A DNA stretch of 64,000 bases from Capsicum annuum. Taxonomy: Eukaryota; Streptophyta; Magnoliopsida; Solanales; Solanaceae. Both the position numbers and the translations under genes were made by a program. Numbering within the stretch: position 1 is the first letter of the stretch; each line of letters starts with the position of its first letter. Shown piece by piece: positions 42,150-54,719 of this stretch. The notes under the pieces were generated by a model. The model did no database searches, was not told where the DNA came from, and was given only the letters and a program-made list of their open reading frames with translations. Location: contig NC_061119.1 of NCBI RefSeq assembly GCF_002878395.1, positions 41,133,285 through 41,197,284 on the forward strand. The letters run 5' to 3'.

Positions 42150-43370
42150 TCCTTCATTACAAAATAGCTTCATCTGTGTTGAAAAAACTCAAGGACCAGT
42201 TGAATAATCTGCTGTATAAGAGTTTTATCCACCCTAGAGTGTCTCTGTGGCATGTTCCTATTCGCTTTATGCATAATAAGAATGGTTCCCTTTGAATGTG
42301 TATTGATTACCGCCAATTGAATAAGGTGACCATGAAGAATAAGTACCCAATTTTGAGGATTGATGATCTGTTCGATTAACTTCAGGTTCTAAGTTCTTTT
42401 CTAAGCAGTTGAAGATTAGGGAAGTGGATATCCCTAAGACTGCCTTCCAAACCCGATATGGTCATTTTGAGTTTTTGATGATGTCCTTCAATTTGACTAA
42501 TACCCCTGCAAAATTTATGGACCTTATGAATTGGGTTTTCCATCAGTTCTTAGATCTATTTTTCATTATATTTATTGATGATATTTTGGTATGGTCGGAG
42601 TGCAAGATGAATCATGCCGATCATTTTCACCTTGTGTTGTAAACCTTAAAAGATCAGTGGTTGAGAAATTTTCTAAGTGTGAGTTTTGGCTTAATACCAT
42701 GACTTATCTAGGACATGTTGATTCTGGTGAAGGGATCATAGTAGATCTGCAGAAATCCGCAATGGTTAAGAAGTGGATTAGACCCACTACTCCAACTGAC
42801 ATTCAGAGCTTTTTGGGTTTGCCCAGTTATTATAGAAGGTTTGCAATGGTTTTCTCTTCTATTAGTGCCCATTGACTAATTTGACTCAGTAGAAGGTGAA
42901 ATTCTTATGGTCTGATAATTGCGAGGGTAATATTAAGAAGCTGAAGGATAAGTTGACTTTAGCTCCAATCTTGACTCCACGTGAAAGCACTGATGGTATT
43001 ATTGTCTATTAAGATGCATCTCGGGTGGGATTTGGCTGCATTTTGATGTAGCATGGCAAGGTGGTTGCTAATGGTTCTAGATAGTTGAAAGTTCATGAGA
43101 AGAATTACCTGATTCATGCTTTAAAATTTTTAGCTGTGGTATTTCTATTAAAGATCTGGTGGCATTATTTATAGGGGGTCCATGTAGATATTTATTCTAA
43201 TCCTAAGAGCCTGCAATACGTGTTTACTCAGAAAGATTTCATCTTAGGCAAAGAAAATGTCTTGAGTTGTTCAAATACTATGATATGAGTCTTCACTATC
43301 ATCTAGGTAAAGCTAACATGGTTGCTGATGCTCTTAGTAGGTTGTCCATGTGAATCTTATCTCATGTGGA
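42150..43370 (+). pseudogene. RT and RNase H of the 37.8-kb gypsy element
   Basis: [20 protein letters not shown] (about 42300-42365), then a short deletion, [40 protein letters not shown] and IDDILVW (FIDD). Connection IRPTTPTDIQSFLGLPSYYR. RNase H at about 42960-43360 (DASRVGFGCILM, KVHEKNYLIH, YHLGKANMVADALSRLSM). Numerous stops. Confidence 0.88.
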
Positions 43371-43379
43371 TGAGGAGAA

Positions 43380-44460
43380 ACAAGATTTGGTGAAGTATAT
43401 TCACCGTTTGGCTAATCTTAGAGTTCATCTCTTAGATTCCGAGAATGGTGGTGTAATTGTTCAAGAAGTGGAAAACTCATCTCTTGGTGATAAAGTGAAG
43501 GAGAAGTAAATACTGGATCCTATTTTGATGCAAAATAAGAACGATGTCGGTAGATAGAAATTTATAATTTTTGAGCTTAGTGGTGATGGTATCTTGAGAT
43601 ACCAGGGAATATTATGTATTTCTGATGTTGATGGGTTGCGAAGAAGAATTTTGGTTGAAGCTCATGAGTCATATTATACTATTTATCCTAGTTCGAAAAA
43701 AATGTATCATGATCTTAAGGAGATTTATTAGTGGAATAACATAGAGTGGGATATGACTAATTTTGTGGCTAAGTACATGGTGTGTCAACAATTGAAAGTA
43801 GAGCACATGAGACTCACTGGGTTGACTCAGGAGATTGAGCTATCCGAGTGGAAATAGGAGATATTTAATATGGATTTTGCTATAGGTCTTTTGTGATTTC
43901 GCCAACAATTTGATTTGATTTGGGTCATCATAGATAAGATGACTAAGTCTACTCATTTCATGCCCATAAGAACTAATTACTCTTCTAAGGATTATGCCAA
44001 GTTGTTCATTGAGGAGATCGTAAAATTGTATGGTAGTCCATGGGTATTCTTAAAGGTGTCTCCCATAAAGAGAGTGATGCAATTTGGTAAGAAGAGAAAT
44101 CTCAGTCCCTATTGTGTCGAGCAGTAGTTGGTCTTGAAGAAGGTTGGTAATGTTGCATATGAATTGGAGTATCCTTCCATCTTGAGCTCTATTCACTTGG
44201 TGTTGCATGTTTTGATGTTGATAAAATGCGTGGGTGATCCTTCGATAATTGTTCTCTTAGAGGAGGTGGGTATTTCAGATTCCTTGTCCTACGAGGAGGC
44301 CCCAGTTGAGATTTTGGATCGGCAAGTCTGTCGGTTGTGGACTAAGGATGTATCTTTGATAAAGGTTCTCTGGAGAAAACAAAAGGTTGAGGAATATACT
44401 TGGGAAATCTAGGAGGTCATGAAGATCAAGTATTCATTCCTGTTCTCTATTCCGGATAAT
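43380..44460 (+). pseudogene. Integrase with internal deletion and chromodomain-type end
   Basis: The zinc-binding part is recognisable at about 43660-43800 (FVAKYMVCQQLKVEHMR). The core begins with NMDFAIGLL and IDKMTKSTHFMPIRTNYSSK. After EEIVKLYGSPW the sequence jumps straight to FLKVSPIKRVMQFGKKRNLS, losing the part that carries the second Asp and the Glu. The C-terminus (44128-44412) reads HLVLHVLMLIKCVGDPS and IKVLWRKQKVEEYTWEI. The family normally has about 170 more residues in the gap (estimate from memory of the family). Confidence 0.85.
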
Positions 44461-44589
44461 CATGCTTGAGGTATGTGTATTCCTTAGCATCTTTGCTTTC
44501 TGTCTTTGTTAGAGGTAAGAGTAGTGGTATGTGGAGTCAAATCATACTGATAAATGTGTTGTCCTATCATTCGAGGATGAATGATCCTA

Positions 44590-44601
44590 AAAGGGGGAGT
44601 A
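44590..44601 (+). other. Polypurine tract
   Basis: AAAAGGGGGAGTA directly before the 3' LTR TGTAACACC; the plus-strand primer site of reverse transcription. Confidence 0.85.
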
Positions 44602-46875
44602 TGTAACACCTCAAGATTTTGGTCCTTGAAAATTTTGTGAAATTTTATGCTCACTATCTTGACTATGACTCCCCTGATGAGTTGTAGGGGTCTTGACGTG
44701 TTGTAGGGACTCAGTCCTAACTTAATCAGAACTAGTGGCTTAGTATTTTACTCTGATTATGAGTGGCTCTCAACTAGTCATCAAGACTTTGTATGGGTCG
44801 TAAGGATCTAGTTGTATAGTGTCTAGAAAGTTTGGCCGAAGACATTGTCTTCATTACGACTCAAGGCCACAAGTCATAAAGACTCATGATGAGTCATTAT
44901 GTCCTAATCTTGGGTGTCCTATGTGTCATCCTAAATTATTGTTGTCTTTGAGTACGAGAAGTGGTTACGAGTCATTAAGTGTGGTTAGATTCAGTGGTAT
45001 GAATCATAGAAAGACCAGTATAGGGCCTTGGTGGGTTTGTCTTAACTACGACTGCTTGTGATGAGTCGTAATGTGTCCTTACAGGTCGTATAGTGACCTG
45101 TAGTCACTGACGACTAAATTTTAATTTTTAAATTAAGGTCACTTTGGACAATTCTCTCCATACCCAATTAAAACCTCACGTCCATAAAACACTTAAGAGG
45201 GGTTATATTTCATTCTTAACATACTCAAACACTTAAAAGACTCTCAAATTCTCTCAAGCAGCCATACTTAGGGTTTCCAAGAAGTAGGTTATCCAAGGGA
45301 TCAAAAATTAATTCCTTTTGTAAAACTTGGTATTTCAGGCATGTTACTCTTCCCTTATTGTTAATTTGCTAAAAGCATATGTTTTAAAGTATTGTTCATG
45401 AGATATTGATGTTGGTTTTAAATCAAGGGTTGAAGGTTGTGAATGTTTATGGATTGAACAATGTTTCTCATGATTTATATGTGATTAATCATGCTTAAAT
45501 TATGGTTCCGAACTCGTGGGTGCATGGGTATGGTGAATGAACGAGGGAATTGTGATTTTTCCCAAACTTGTGACTTTTGAAGTGGTTATGACCTCAACCC
45601 CATATTGTGAAATTGGTTTTTAGTTATGAAAAATGTGGAAATTTGATTTGTTCTTGTACTAATGCATAATTATTTTGAATTGAACCTTATGGGGTTGTGG
45701 AATTCCCTAAACTGATGTGTAATTGAACCAAGGGGTTATGAATTTCCCCAAGAGAAGATAATTGACTTGGCATGCTGATGTTACCTTACAAGTGTAGTTG
45801 GTATGATGATACCAACTCTATATGATTTAATAAGTAATGTGGTTTAATGAATGGGAATGTGTGATACTTGTTTTAATTGGGATTTAATGAGGGTTTTGTT
45901 TCTAAGTCGTGAAAGTAGAGTTCTGAAGACCAGCACTAGAATCCTCGATTGTCGATACTGGGGTTTATATGACTGGGTAGTTCGATTCCCCTTTATTATT
46001 ATCATCGTATGATTGGGAGGTTCGAGTCCCCCACATCTTATTATATGATTTGGTGCTCATACCACCTTGATATCTTGGGAGGTTTGAGTCCCCTATAGTG
46101 CATATGTATACCCCCGGGTTCGTGCAGCCATACACTCTGGGCCCCTACCAGCTGGGGGAGAGCTGGGTGTATGTTATGATGGTTGAGCTACACAATCCAA
46201 GCTAAAGTTTTAAGTGAATGTTAATCCTTGTTCCCTATCCCGGCATATGATATATATATATATATGCATTTGATTATACGCATTGATTTTGAATAATTTT
46301 GAACTATTGATCATGGTATTATGTTATTCTTATCCCTAAGTTACATGCTAGTGTTCACCCTACTAACCGTCTTCAGATGTTGTATCCCCAAGTGATATAG
46401 GCACCGAATCTATTTCTACCTTTCCTGTGCAGGGTTAGGTTGGTCGGCTTAGTTCGTTGTGTTTTGGTAAAGTGATGAGCTTTCATCCCCCGAAAGGCTT
46501 AAGCATTTCACCAACTTCCATTCTTAGATTTGAGTTGTTAGTTACTTTCATTATCATTTTCATTTCCATTGTCATCTGTCAGAGTCGGGGACATGTCCCA
46601 ACTAAGACTAGTTTTGTTTCTTTGTTTATAAGGCTTTTATTGGATTACCGTAGATATTGGGTGATATTGGACGGTTGTTTGGCCGATCACTGATCGTCAG
46701 TTATAGACATGTTTTGACTTTCCTTAAGTTTGTTGCATGCTATCTTGTTATATGTTCAGAATTCATCCGACATTAGGTGATGTTGTTTTGATTTGGTTAG
46801 GTGCAGGGGGTAATCTCCAGTCCACTTGGTACTTAAGATACCCCTCATGGCTAAACCCTGGTTCGGATTGTGACA
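44602..46875 (+). repeat. 3' LTR (2274 bp)
   Basis: Collinear with 37787-40032; starts TGTAACACCTCAAGATTTTG and ends GGATTGTGACA. It carries extra or lost short segments relative to the 5' copy (e.g. the 'aaattggtttttagttatgaaaaatg' stretch near 45608). The two LTRs are visibly diverged, indicating an old insertion. Confidence 0.9.
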
Positions 46876-48176
46876 ATGCATACCTATGCAACCCTTCATA
46901 AGGTTGATAGATACAAGCACAAAGTAGTATACACCACAAGCCTTACTCATCACCTATACCTATGCAATCCCTCAAAAGGCTGATAGATATAGGAGCATAC
47001 TGGTGATAGGCAATACATATGCAAGAATAAATGCCAAGTAAGTTCATAATACTATAACCAATCCAAGTACAATAAAGTAACCCAATGTATACCACATCTA
47101 GCTCGATCGCTTGCAATTGCCGGACCTACAGCGACCTTTCGTATCCTGGCACGATGGCTCATGAGTGAAGGAGTCCTAAGGGGGTTTAAGAGCACCTATA
47201 TATATATATATGTATAAGTAGAAAATGCATGGGCTAAAACTATGACTAAAAGGATATAAGTTCGTAAATCCATTGTCCGGGGAAAACTCTAGGACTAAAT
47301 CATCATAAAAGTGTAGAAAGGGGTTGGAATCTCTCTCGACCGAGGTAAATAGTAGTATCAAAATTAAGGATCGGAATCTATCTTGGTCAAATATCTAAAG
47401 TATCATTTTTAGTCTCAAAGTCTCATAAGTTATTCATTAAGATGGTAAGATTTCCGTTATAAATAAATCGTTTTAAAATTAAAAAGTTAGAATAAATTCC
47501 TTTTCTTAAAAAATATATTAATAAAACCTTATTTTTGTTGGAATCATACCATTTACCACTTTAGTGATTATAAATGTACCGAATCTATGCATGCCATCAC
47601 CAGTATCTAAACAAGGTACTCATAATCATCAAAACGTCTAACTACTATTGTCACGTCCTTTACAAGGATAAAATACTTCAGAGAATCTAACCAATATCAT
47701 AATCAAAGCCTTGGGCCCAAAATAGATCCGGCATAACCATAACATAATCTAAAAAACCCTCATAATCCATCGAGTCACAAAGTAACCTTATACAAAAGGT
47801 TCATTAGTCTAAACTATGTCTAGCATGCGTAAATAATTTCACAAAGTCTAACACAAGTCTTGGCCTACCGTGGACTGGAGGGACGCACTTCTAATTTCCA
47901 AAATCCATATTTAGACAATTTCTATCCCGGACAAGTCTAATATATCCAAATTCACTTCTAGATGTTAAATAATCCATAATTAGCCCTAAGAAAGAAATTT
48001 CACCTAAAACATGAGCAATTAAGTCAATTCCACCTAAATTTCAACTCCAAGATAGCCTAAATAGTCCAACTAAGACTAGTAATACTAGCCATGCTTCCAA
48101 TACCTAAATTTCATCCCATATCTATCGTAATATCTTAATCGTTCGACGAATTGGCTCAATCAATGAAGAAGGTAAT
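46876..48176. other. Non-coding interval, probable repeat remnant
   Basis: No ORF resembling a protein. 'acctatgcaa.cc.tcataaggttgatagata.a' occurs twice (about 46882 and 46959), and (TA)n is at 47200-47212. Composition is like LTR sequence, but I find no ends. Confidence 0.4.
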
Positions 48177-50628
48177 TGTAATACCCTGTATTTTCCTAGC
48201 TTATTTTAGCTCTCAGTAAATGAGTAATACTAAATAAAATTTTTCTAAATACTCAGAAATTTTCAGTTTAGAGATTACCATTTCGTAGGAAATTCAGTCA
48301 GCTTTCCAACGATATAAAATTCGCCCAAATCCAATACCCGGGTGAAGAGTTATAGCCATTTTTGTAAAACATCGTGTCAAAACAACAACCACCGCATCAC
48401 AGAGCCAGGCTAAATGGAAATTGTCAAAATGCAGTGTGTCATCGCGATAATGACATGTCGCACCAATGTTCTAGTTCACAATTGTTATTTTCTAGTGTGG
48501 CAATGCGATTTTGCCACGTCGAGCCACTAGCCATTTTTTCAATTGTCAAATTCCAGAGGCTCCGCGATGGTAACGCATTACGCCAAGAGCCAATTACCCA
48601 GTCATCCATTTTTGCATAGTGCCAGCCACATTCCAATGGCTCACCGCGATGCCACCGCATCGCGGTGAGGCCCAAATCGGGCATCCAGTGACCATTTTTA
48701 AATCTTTTCTAGGGGTAGTTAGGTATTTTTCATGACCCAAATAAACCTTTAACACATAATTTACCCCTTATTAACCTACTTATATCATTATTTCCTCACT
48801 TTCACTTAAGATTAAAACATTCTCTCTCAAAGGGCAAAACCCTAGCTTCAAGAATCAAGAACAAATCTCAAGAATTCCTTCAAGAACCCTCAAAAATTAA
48901 TCTTCTCAGGTATGGTAGGTGTTCATCTATGGGTTTATTTCACCCATAGAGTCCAAGAATCCCCTTTTAAAACTACAAAATTATTGATTCATGATTTAAA
49001 TGCTTGAATTAGATTGAATTCGTGTTCAATATGTTGTTTGGGTTTCAATCCATGATTAATTATAAGTTTCATGAAATCAAAGAAGTATGTATGGGGAATT
49101 ATATGGTTTGAATGCGAAACCCTCAAATTTATAATTGATTATTGTATCCATGATGTTCATATGTCTACTATTATCATGCTAAATAATCATGCTCCCCAAG
49201 TGTTTAATAAAATGCCTATGTGAATTGAATAGTGAAATCATGACATGTTATTATGTGGTTCCATTCATGTACAAGTTCATTTATATCAAGTGTTTGACAA
49301 TATATCTAAATGAATGCATTGTCAACAAGCAAGTATTATTATACTTTTAAGATCATGCCATGCTTTATTTTCAATGCTATCGAGTCCTGGGGGTATTCAA
49401 TACCCGAAATCTAGCTGTTTACCTAGAACTACAGTAGCTTCAGGATAGTTTTAGTAACATCATGAAAAGTAGTACACATTCAGTTACAGAACTCAATGAT
49501 GCTCATTCCCGTTCAATTCAGTTTAATAATCAGTGTATTTCAGTTGGGAGTAAGATTTAGCACCGAGCGAGCCTAGGTATGGGGGCTCACCTGTTAGTTA
49601 AGACTGGGTCCCTAGAAGTAATACCTAAGTTCCAGAACTACATAGAAAACTTAGATTATGTGATGTCACCCATTAGATAGGACTGACATTCTCAGGGATC
49701 ACCCGCTAGTTTAGGACTGATCTCATGGGTCACCCGCTAGATTAGGACTGACTCCACAGTAGCACCCTTCTAACGGGGTAATAGGTTAGACCCCTATCAA
49801 CTCAGATTTGGGGCATGTCAGCTAGATGATTACCTTCCACAGTTTTAGTTTCAGTCAAAGTAGAGAACTCTATTTAATCTACAGAATCAGGACTGTCAAA
49901 CATAATCACCATTTATCAGTATCTTAGTTATCAGTAATCTTAGATATCAGTTACTCAGCTATTAAAACTCAGTACTTAGTTTTAGTTCAGATCTCAGATA
50001 TAGTATATATGTATATGCGCAGTATTGTATACTCAATATTTATAGTAGTTTCAGTTATCCATGTACTTTTATATTTAGTTACTCTATATCATTCAGTCAG
50101 TTACTATTCATGCTTGTGAACCCTTGAATTCAGCCTTACCTCATCTAGCATACCAGTATATTTCATGTACTAATGTATACTTTTTCTTTGTGCTATGATG
50201 TCTCATATCAAAGGTTCGGACGCTCAGGTTTCTGACCGCGCTTAGACAGATTCAGTTAGCAACAACAGATTCAGTAGTGAATCCTTATCTATCAAGGATA
50301 TGCTTTTTTCTTAGTACTTTCATTAGCTTCAGTATTTCAGTAGTCGGAGTTAGTTGGGGGCTTATCCCATCAGCTCTGCTTTCAAACAGTTCAGGTAGAG
50401 GCTTTTAAGACTAGACTAGTTCAGATGGTATTCAGTTTTTAGATGTTATTTTAGTACTATATTCATCAGTATTCAGATATAAAACTTATGGTATTTAAAC
50501 CCTAATTTCTATATTATTTTAGTATTATTATATAGTGGTCACAACAGGTACCAGTCATGGGTTAGCTTGTGGTCCTTCGGGGTCGTAAGCACCATATGGC
50601 ATTCGAGGTATAGACTTAGGGAATTACA
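48177..50628 (+). repeat. 5' LTR (2452 bp)
   Basis: Starts TGTAATACCCTGTATTTTCC and ends GGGAATTACA right before the PBS. It contains a perfect 13-bp-stem hairpin at 48640-48669 (CTCACCGCGATGC, loop CACC) and a TCAGT-rich stretch (49430-50470). The ORFs at 48374-48684 are not genes. Confidence 0.9.
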
Positions 50629-50652
50629 AACTTGGTATCAAAGCCTAAGGTT
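50629..50652 (+). other. Primer-binding site (iMet type)
   Basis: 'aacTTGGTATCAAAGCCTAAG' follows the LTR end, close to the canonical TGGTATCAGAGCC. Confidence 0.85.
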
Positions 50653-50850
50653 CAACAGATTCCTAGGGAGTTGAAAGCCGCGTCTAGTAGAGTCTTATGC
50701 ATGTGTGTGTAGCGCGCCACATTTATGGACAATAAGCTATGAGATATTTTAGGAAAAGTTTCCCTTCTTTCAGTGTTCATGCCATCCGAGTGAGCATAAG
50801 GTCAAGTTAAACACTTAGTCTAATTCATTCCTTTCTTCCATCTACAGAAT

Positions 50851-51375
50851 ATGCCTCCTAGAAAAGTTAATGGAAGAAGAAATAAAAATTAGCCAACACC
50901 TCTGCCTGTTCAGGTAGGTCCCCTGAATGAGCACATCTCCCAAGCAAAATTCAGAGCTGCTTTTACTGCCTTAGCTTATTCAGTAGTTTCTCAGAGCAAT
51001 CAGCTGGCTATTGTCCTATCTAGGCTTATGGCCTCTGCTTCTCCTAGTGGGGGGAGAAGCATAGGGAAAATGGGAGAAAGAATATAAGAGCCAGAATGTT
51101 AAGGCCAAATAGTGGTAGTACAAATCCTCTCTACGGGAAGTGTGGTAGAAATCATCAGGGCATTTGTAGGGCTGGTAGAGGTTTGTGTTTAGGGTGTGGT
51201 GAGCTAGGTCATAGAATCAGAGATTGTCCTCAGTTAGGTTCCTAAGGTCAGTATAATCATCCTTAAGCTTAGTTCGATTGCTCGAATCAACAGGGTGCTA
51301 CTTCCAGTGCCACTAGTGGGCAATGCCTAAACATGCTCTATGCATTTCAGTCCCAACAAGATTAAGAAAGTTCTC
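50851..51375 (+). pseudogene. Gag with middle deleted, two zinc-knuckle-like motifs
   Basis: Starts MPPRKVNGRRNKN, stop, then HISQAKFRAAFTALAYSVVS and RLMASASPSGG. The main gag domain is missing. After frame shifts comes CGRNHQGICRAGRGLCLGCG, then GELGHRIRDCPQLGS, i.e. a partial and a complete CCHC knuckle. The jump from the N-terminus to the knuckles implies an internal deletion of several hundred bp. Confidence 0.82.
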
Positions 51376-51380
51376 TTGAC

Positions 51381-51990
51381 ATGGTCACTGGTACGTTACA
51401 GACCTTCCATTTATATGTTTATTCCTTATTAGATCCAGGAGCTTCTCTGTCTTTTGTAAATCCTTGCATAGCAGTCAATTTTAGAGTCGAACCAAAAATC
51501 TTAACAGAACCTTTCTCAGTCTCTACCCCAGTGGGTCAGTCTATCATAGTCGGCGAGTATACAGGAACTGTCCGGTTATGATATCTCAAAAAGTCACTTC
51601 AGCATACTTAGTAAAGTTAGAGATGATGGATTTCGATGTCATTATTGACATGGATTGGCTCCATTCATATTATGCCTCAGTTGATTATAGAAACAAAATT
51701 ATTCATTTTCAGTTTCCAAATGAACCAGTCCTTGAATGGAGGGTAGTAATACAACACTTAAGGGTTAGTTGATTTCAGACCTTAGAGAGAGAAAAATGAT
51801 ATCCAAGGGATGTGTCTATTATATTGTGCGAGTCAAAGACTCTAGTTTAGAGACTCCTAGTCTTGAGTCAATTTTAGTAGTAAATGAATTCTCAGATGTG
51901 TTTCCCGAAGATATTCCTGGAGTTCCTCCTGAAAGGGAAATTAACTTCGAAATAGACCTTCTTCTAGATACCATCCCATATCTATTCTAC
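51381..51990 (+). pseudogene. Protease and start of pol
   Basis: VYSLLDPGASLSFVNPCIAV (DPGAS active-site strand), PFSVSTPVGQSIIV, then after a frame shift MISQKVTSAYLVKLEMMDFD and VIIDMDWLHSYYASVDYRNK. A further block (51769-52002) reads LESILVVNEFSDVFPEDIPG and PPEREINFEIDL, the protease-RT linker. Confidence 0.87.
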
Positions 51991-52004
51991 CATACAAAAT
52001 GACA

Positions 52005-53065
52005 CCAGCTGAACTTAGAGAGTTAAAAAAAATAGTTAAAGGACCTTTTAGACAAGGGGTTCATCAAACCCAACATTTTCCCATAGGGCACACCAATCTT
52101 ATTTGTGTGTAAGAAAGATGGTTCACTCAGAATATGTATAGAACACCTTCAGTTAAATAAAATCACTGTTAAGAAAAAATACCCACTTTCTAGAGCCAAT
52201 GACTTATTCAACCAACTTCAAGGCACCAATTACTTTTCTACGATAAATCTCAGATCAGACTCTCATCAGCTCAGAGTTAGAGAATGTGACATTCCAAAAA
52301 TAGCTTTTTGAACTCGTTATTCGTTATAGTATTCATCGATGACATTCTTATCGTTAATTTTGTGAAACTTATAATTAATCATGGATTGAAACCCAAACAA
52401 CATCATGAACATGAATTCAATCTAATTCAAACATGTAAATTATCACATGTTCAACCAATACTTGGACATATTCGTTATAGTATTCATCGATGACATTCTT
52501 ATCTATTCCCATAGTGAGAATGATCACGCTGATTACCTCAGAATCATACTTTAGACCCTTAGAACTCATCAGTTGATTGCAAATTCAGCAAGTGCAAATT
52601 TTGTCTAAGGTCAATAACAGTCCTTGATTATATTATTTCCGGTGATGGCATTAGGGTTGATCCTCAAAAGACTGAAACAGTAAGAAACTGGCCTAGACCC
52701 ATCTCTCCATCAGATACTAGGACTTTTTTGGGCTTGGCTGGCTATTACCGATGGTTTTTTGAAGGGTTTTCGTCTATAGCATCTCCCATGTCCAGATTGA
52801 CTTCGAAGAAAGTCAATTTTTAGTGGTCAGATTCTTGCGAGAAGGGTTTTTAGAAGTTAAAGACTCGACTCACCTCAGCCCCAGTTTTGAATTTACCAGA
52901 TGGTTCAGATGGGTTTGTATTGTACTGTGATGCATCCAGAGGATGATTGGGTTATGTCCTTATGCATAGAAGTAAGATCATAGCCTATGCCTCTAGACAG
53001 CTTAAGCTCCATGAGAAGAATTACCCTACCCATGATCTAGAGTTAGCAGCAAGTTTTATATCATC
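52005..53065 (+). pseudogene. RT and RNase H, interrupted and truncated
   Basis: [42 protein letters not shown] and [20 protein letters not shown], then stop and TRY. About 35 residues including the SFGLTNAP region are missing. [10 protein letters not shown] is reached at 52325-52352; after an insertion the FIDD motif is repeated at 52476-52503 ([20 protein letters not shown]). Connection and RNase H follow in broken frames (about 52660-53060: [32 protein letters not shown]). Homology ends near 53060, so the rest of RNase H and all of integrase are missing. Confidence 0.88.
52353..52469 (-). repeat. Inverted LTR fragment inside RT, flanked by 34-bp direct repeats
   Basis: 52354-52444 is the reverse complement of about 55463-55553 in the element's own 3' LTR (shared 'gaaacttataattaatcatg', 'aacatcatgaacatgaattc'). 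The same 34-bp RT sequence stands on both sides (52319-52352 and 52470-52503). The fragment is closer to the 3' LTR than to the 5' LTR. Confidence 0.9.
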
Positions 53066-53069
53066 AGGT

Positions 53070-54719
53070 GTAGTCTTTCAAGGTATTTAGTCTTTCAAGG
53101 TAAGTCTATCAATTTATGTGTATTACTATCCCCCAGATTCTAGAAGTAAGGTGGCGGCAGTTTAGTTTAGAGGTGTTGATTGAGTAGTTCCCATGCCTAG
53201 AATTGCGTCTTTAAGCTAGGGGGATGATAGAAAAAGTAACTAAGTCAGGCTCTCAGATCCTAGTAGTATGTCAGTATGTGTAGAAAAGAAGTGGGAGAGG
53301 ATGATACCCAACATGTCTTTACCTTAGTGCAAAGTTTTGTACTTTATCTATCATGATATCTACTCATGCCCTACATGTTAGCTCTATGATCTTAGATCAT
53401 ATTTGTGCACATTATCAAAAATCATGTATGCTTACAGTTCCTAGTATAAGGAGTTCCAGTTCACTCAGTGTTACGAATCATGTTCTATGAATACAGAAAC
53501 CCTAAACTCAAGTCATACAACTTATGACTCATGTACTCTTGCTTTAGAGTATGCTCAGTTCCCATGACTTACGCTACACTTCTAATGATCAGCTAAATTC
53601 AGATTATGTCATGTATATCCTTATATTAGATCTCTTGACAAATCTATGATGTTGATATTCTATTCCTCAGGACTCAGTTAAGTGTCAAGTTCTGTGTAGT
53701 GTCCATTCATGCTTCAGGTCTTTATGTTTTAACCTTTCAGTGAACTCTCCTTATAAAGTGATGTAGTGATGAGCAATGGCTTAGATGGGAGAGAGTAAAT
53801 GTTTTATGTTAAGAAAATATTGTTGCATTCTTGTTTTACACGAGGCTATAGTTATGAAGATAGGCTTGAATGTCATGTTGGTGAGTAAGTAGGTAAATGC
53901 ATTTTGTATAGTAAATGGCTAGTAGGAGGTTGTATTTGTCGTTGAAGGGAAAAAGCAGAATTATTCAGGTGATAGGAAGTTATGAAATGCAGAGTGTATT
54001 GAATTCATGGATCAAGCTAGTACTACAGTGTTATGTGTGCATTTCGTAGATTTGAGTAGGCTTGAACATAGCGGGAGAATTCAGTCCAGCTCAGACCTTA
54101 GTTGGTAGAGTTATAAGTGCATATGTGAATATTTTCAATAGCCTCAAGTGAGATGCGGTGTTAAAGTAGACTTTACGGTTGAGGGAATAGTTGAGAGACA
54201 TGGCTAAGATTGTAAGTTAATAGTTGCAGTGTATGAGGCTTAGTAACTCTATCTTAGATGATGTTTCGTATGAATTGCTCCATATTACAGAATTGTAGCC
54301 ACGTGGTGATTTCTTATTCAGATGTCCTATTTAGACCATGCCAAGATTCCTTGCTCCCTAAGGTCATTAGAACTTTATAGAAAGAGTATCAAAGAAATGC
54401 TTCAGTTGAGTATAAGCTTTTAGTATAAGTTGATCCATAAACCCAACAATTCAGTTTAGTAGTTAGGCGGACAAGTTCGGATGGTTTCCCATCTTTCCAT
54501 CTAATTTTACTATCCAAAGTCTCATGGATACGACTGTTCCAAGATGGAGCATCCTGTTAGTTGCAAGTTCAACTCAGTTCATGTATCATACCTCAGTTTC
54601 AGATCCTAAGTATTCAGTCGCAATTTAGTTCGTAGATGCGTCGTTCATCATCTCAGCTTTTCCTCAGTAGCTCAGCCAAACCATCATTCTCGGGGTACAT
54701 AATTTCCCAAGGGGATATA
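53070..54719 (+). other. Non-coding part of the element between RNase H and the 3' LTR
   Basis: No integrase or chromodomain motif, and no other recognisable protein. 'ttcccaaggggatata' at 54703-54718 looks like a polypurine tract, and 'tgatataacccc' at 54720 a possible LTR start. The origin of the rest is unclear. Confidence 0.45.

Larger units (their letters stand above)
37787..46875 (+). mobile_element. Ty3/gypsy (Tekay-like) retrotransposon with both LTRs
   Basis: 5' LTR 37787-40032, PBS, gag, protease, RT, RNase H, integrase, chromodomain-type end, polypurine tract and 3' LTR 44602-46875, all on the plus strand (9.1 kb). The reading frame is broken many times, and the integrase has a large internal deletion. 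The 5-bp flanks differ (GCTCA on the left, ATGCA on the right). Either the TSD has decayed or the ends derive from recombination. Confidence 0.93.

Noticed and set aside
48374..48684. Two 81-codon ORFs on opposite strands
   Set aside because: Inside the 5' LTR of the 48.2-kb gypsy element; not conserved as a frame in the 3' LTR.
52319..52503. 34-bp repeats as a target-site duplication of an inserted element
   Set aside because: 34 bp is far too long for any known TSD here, and the insert is an internal LTR fragment without ends.
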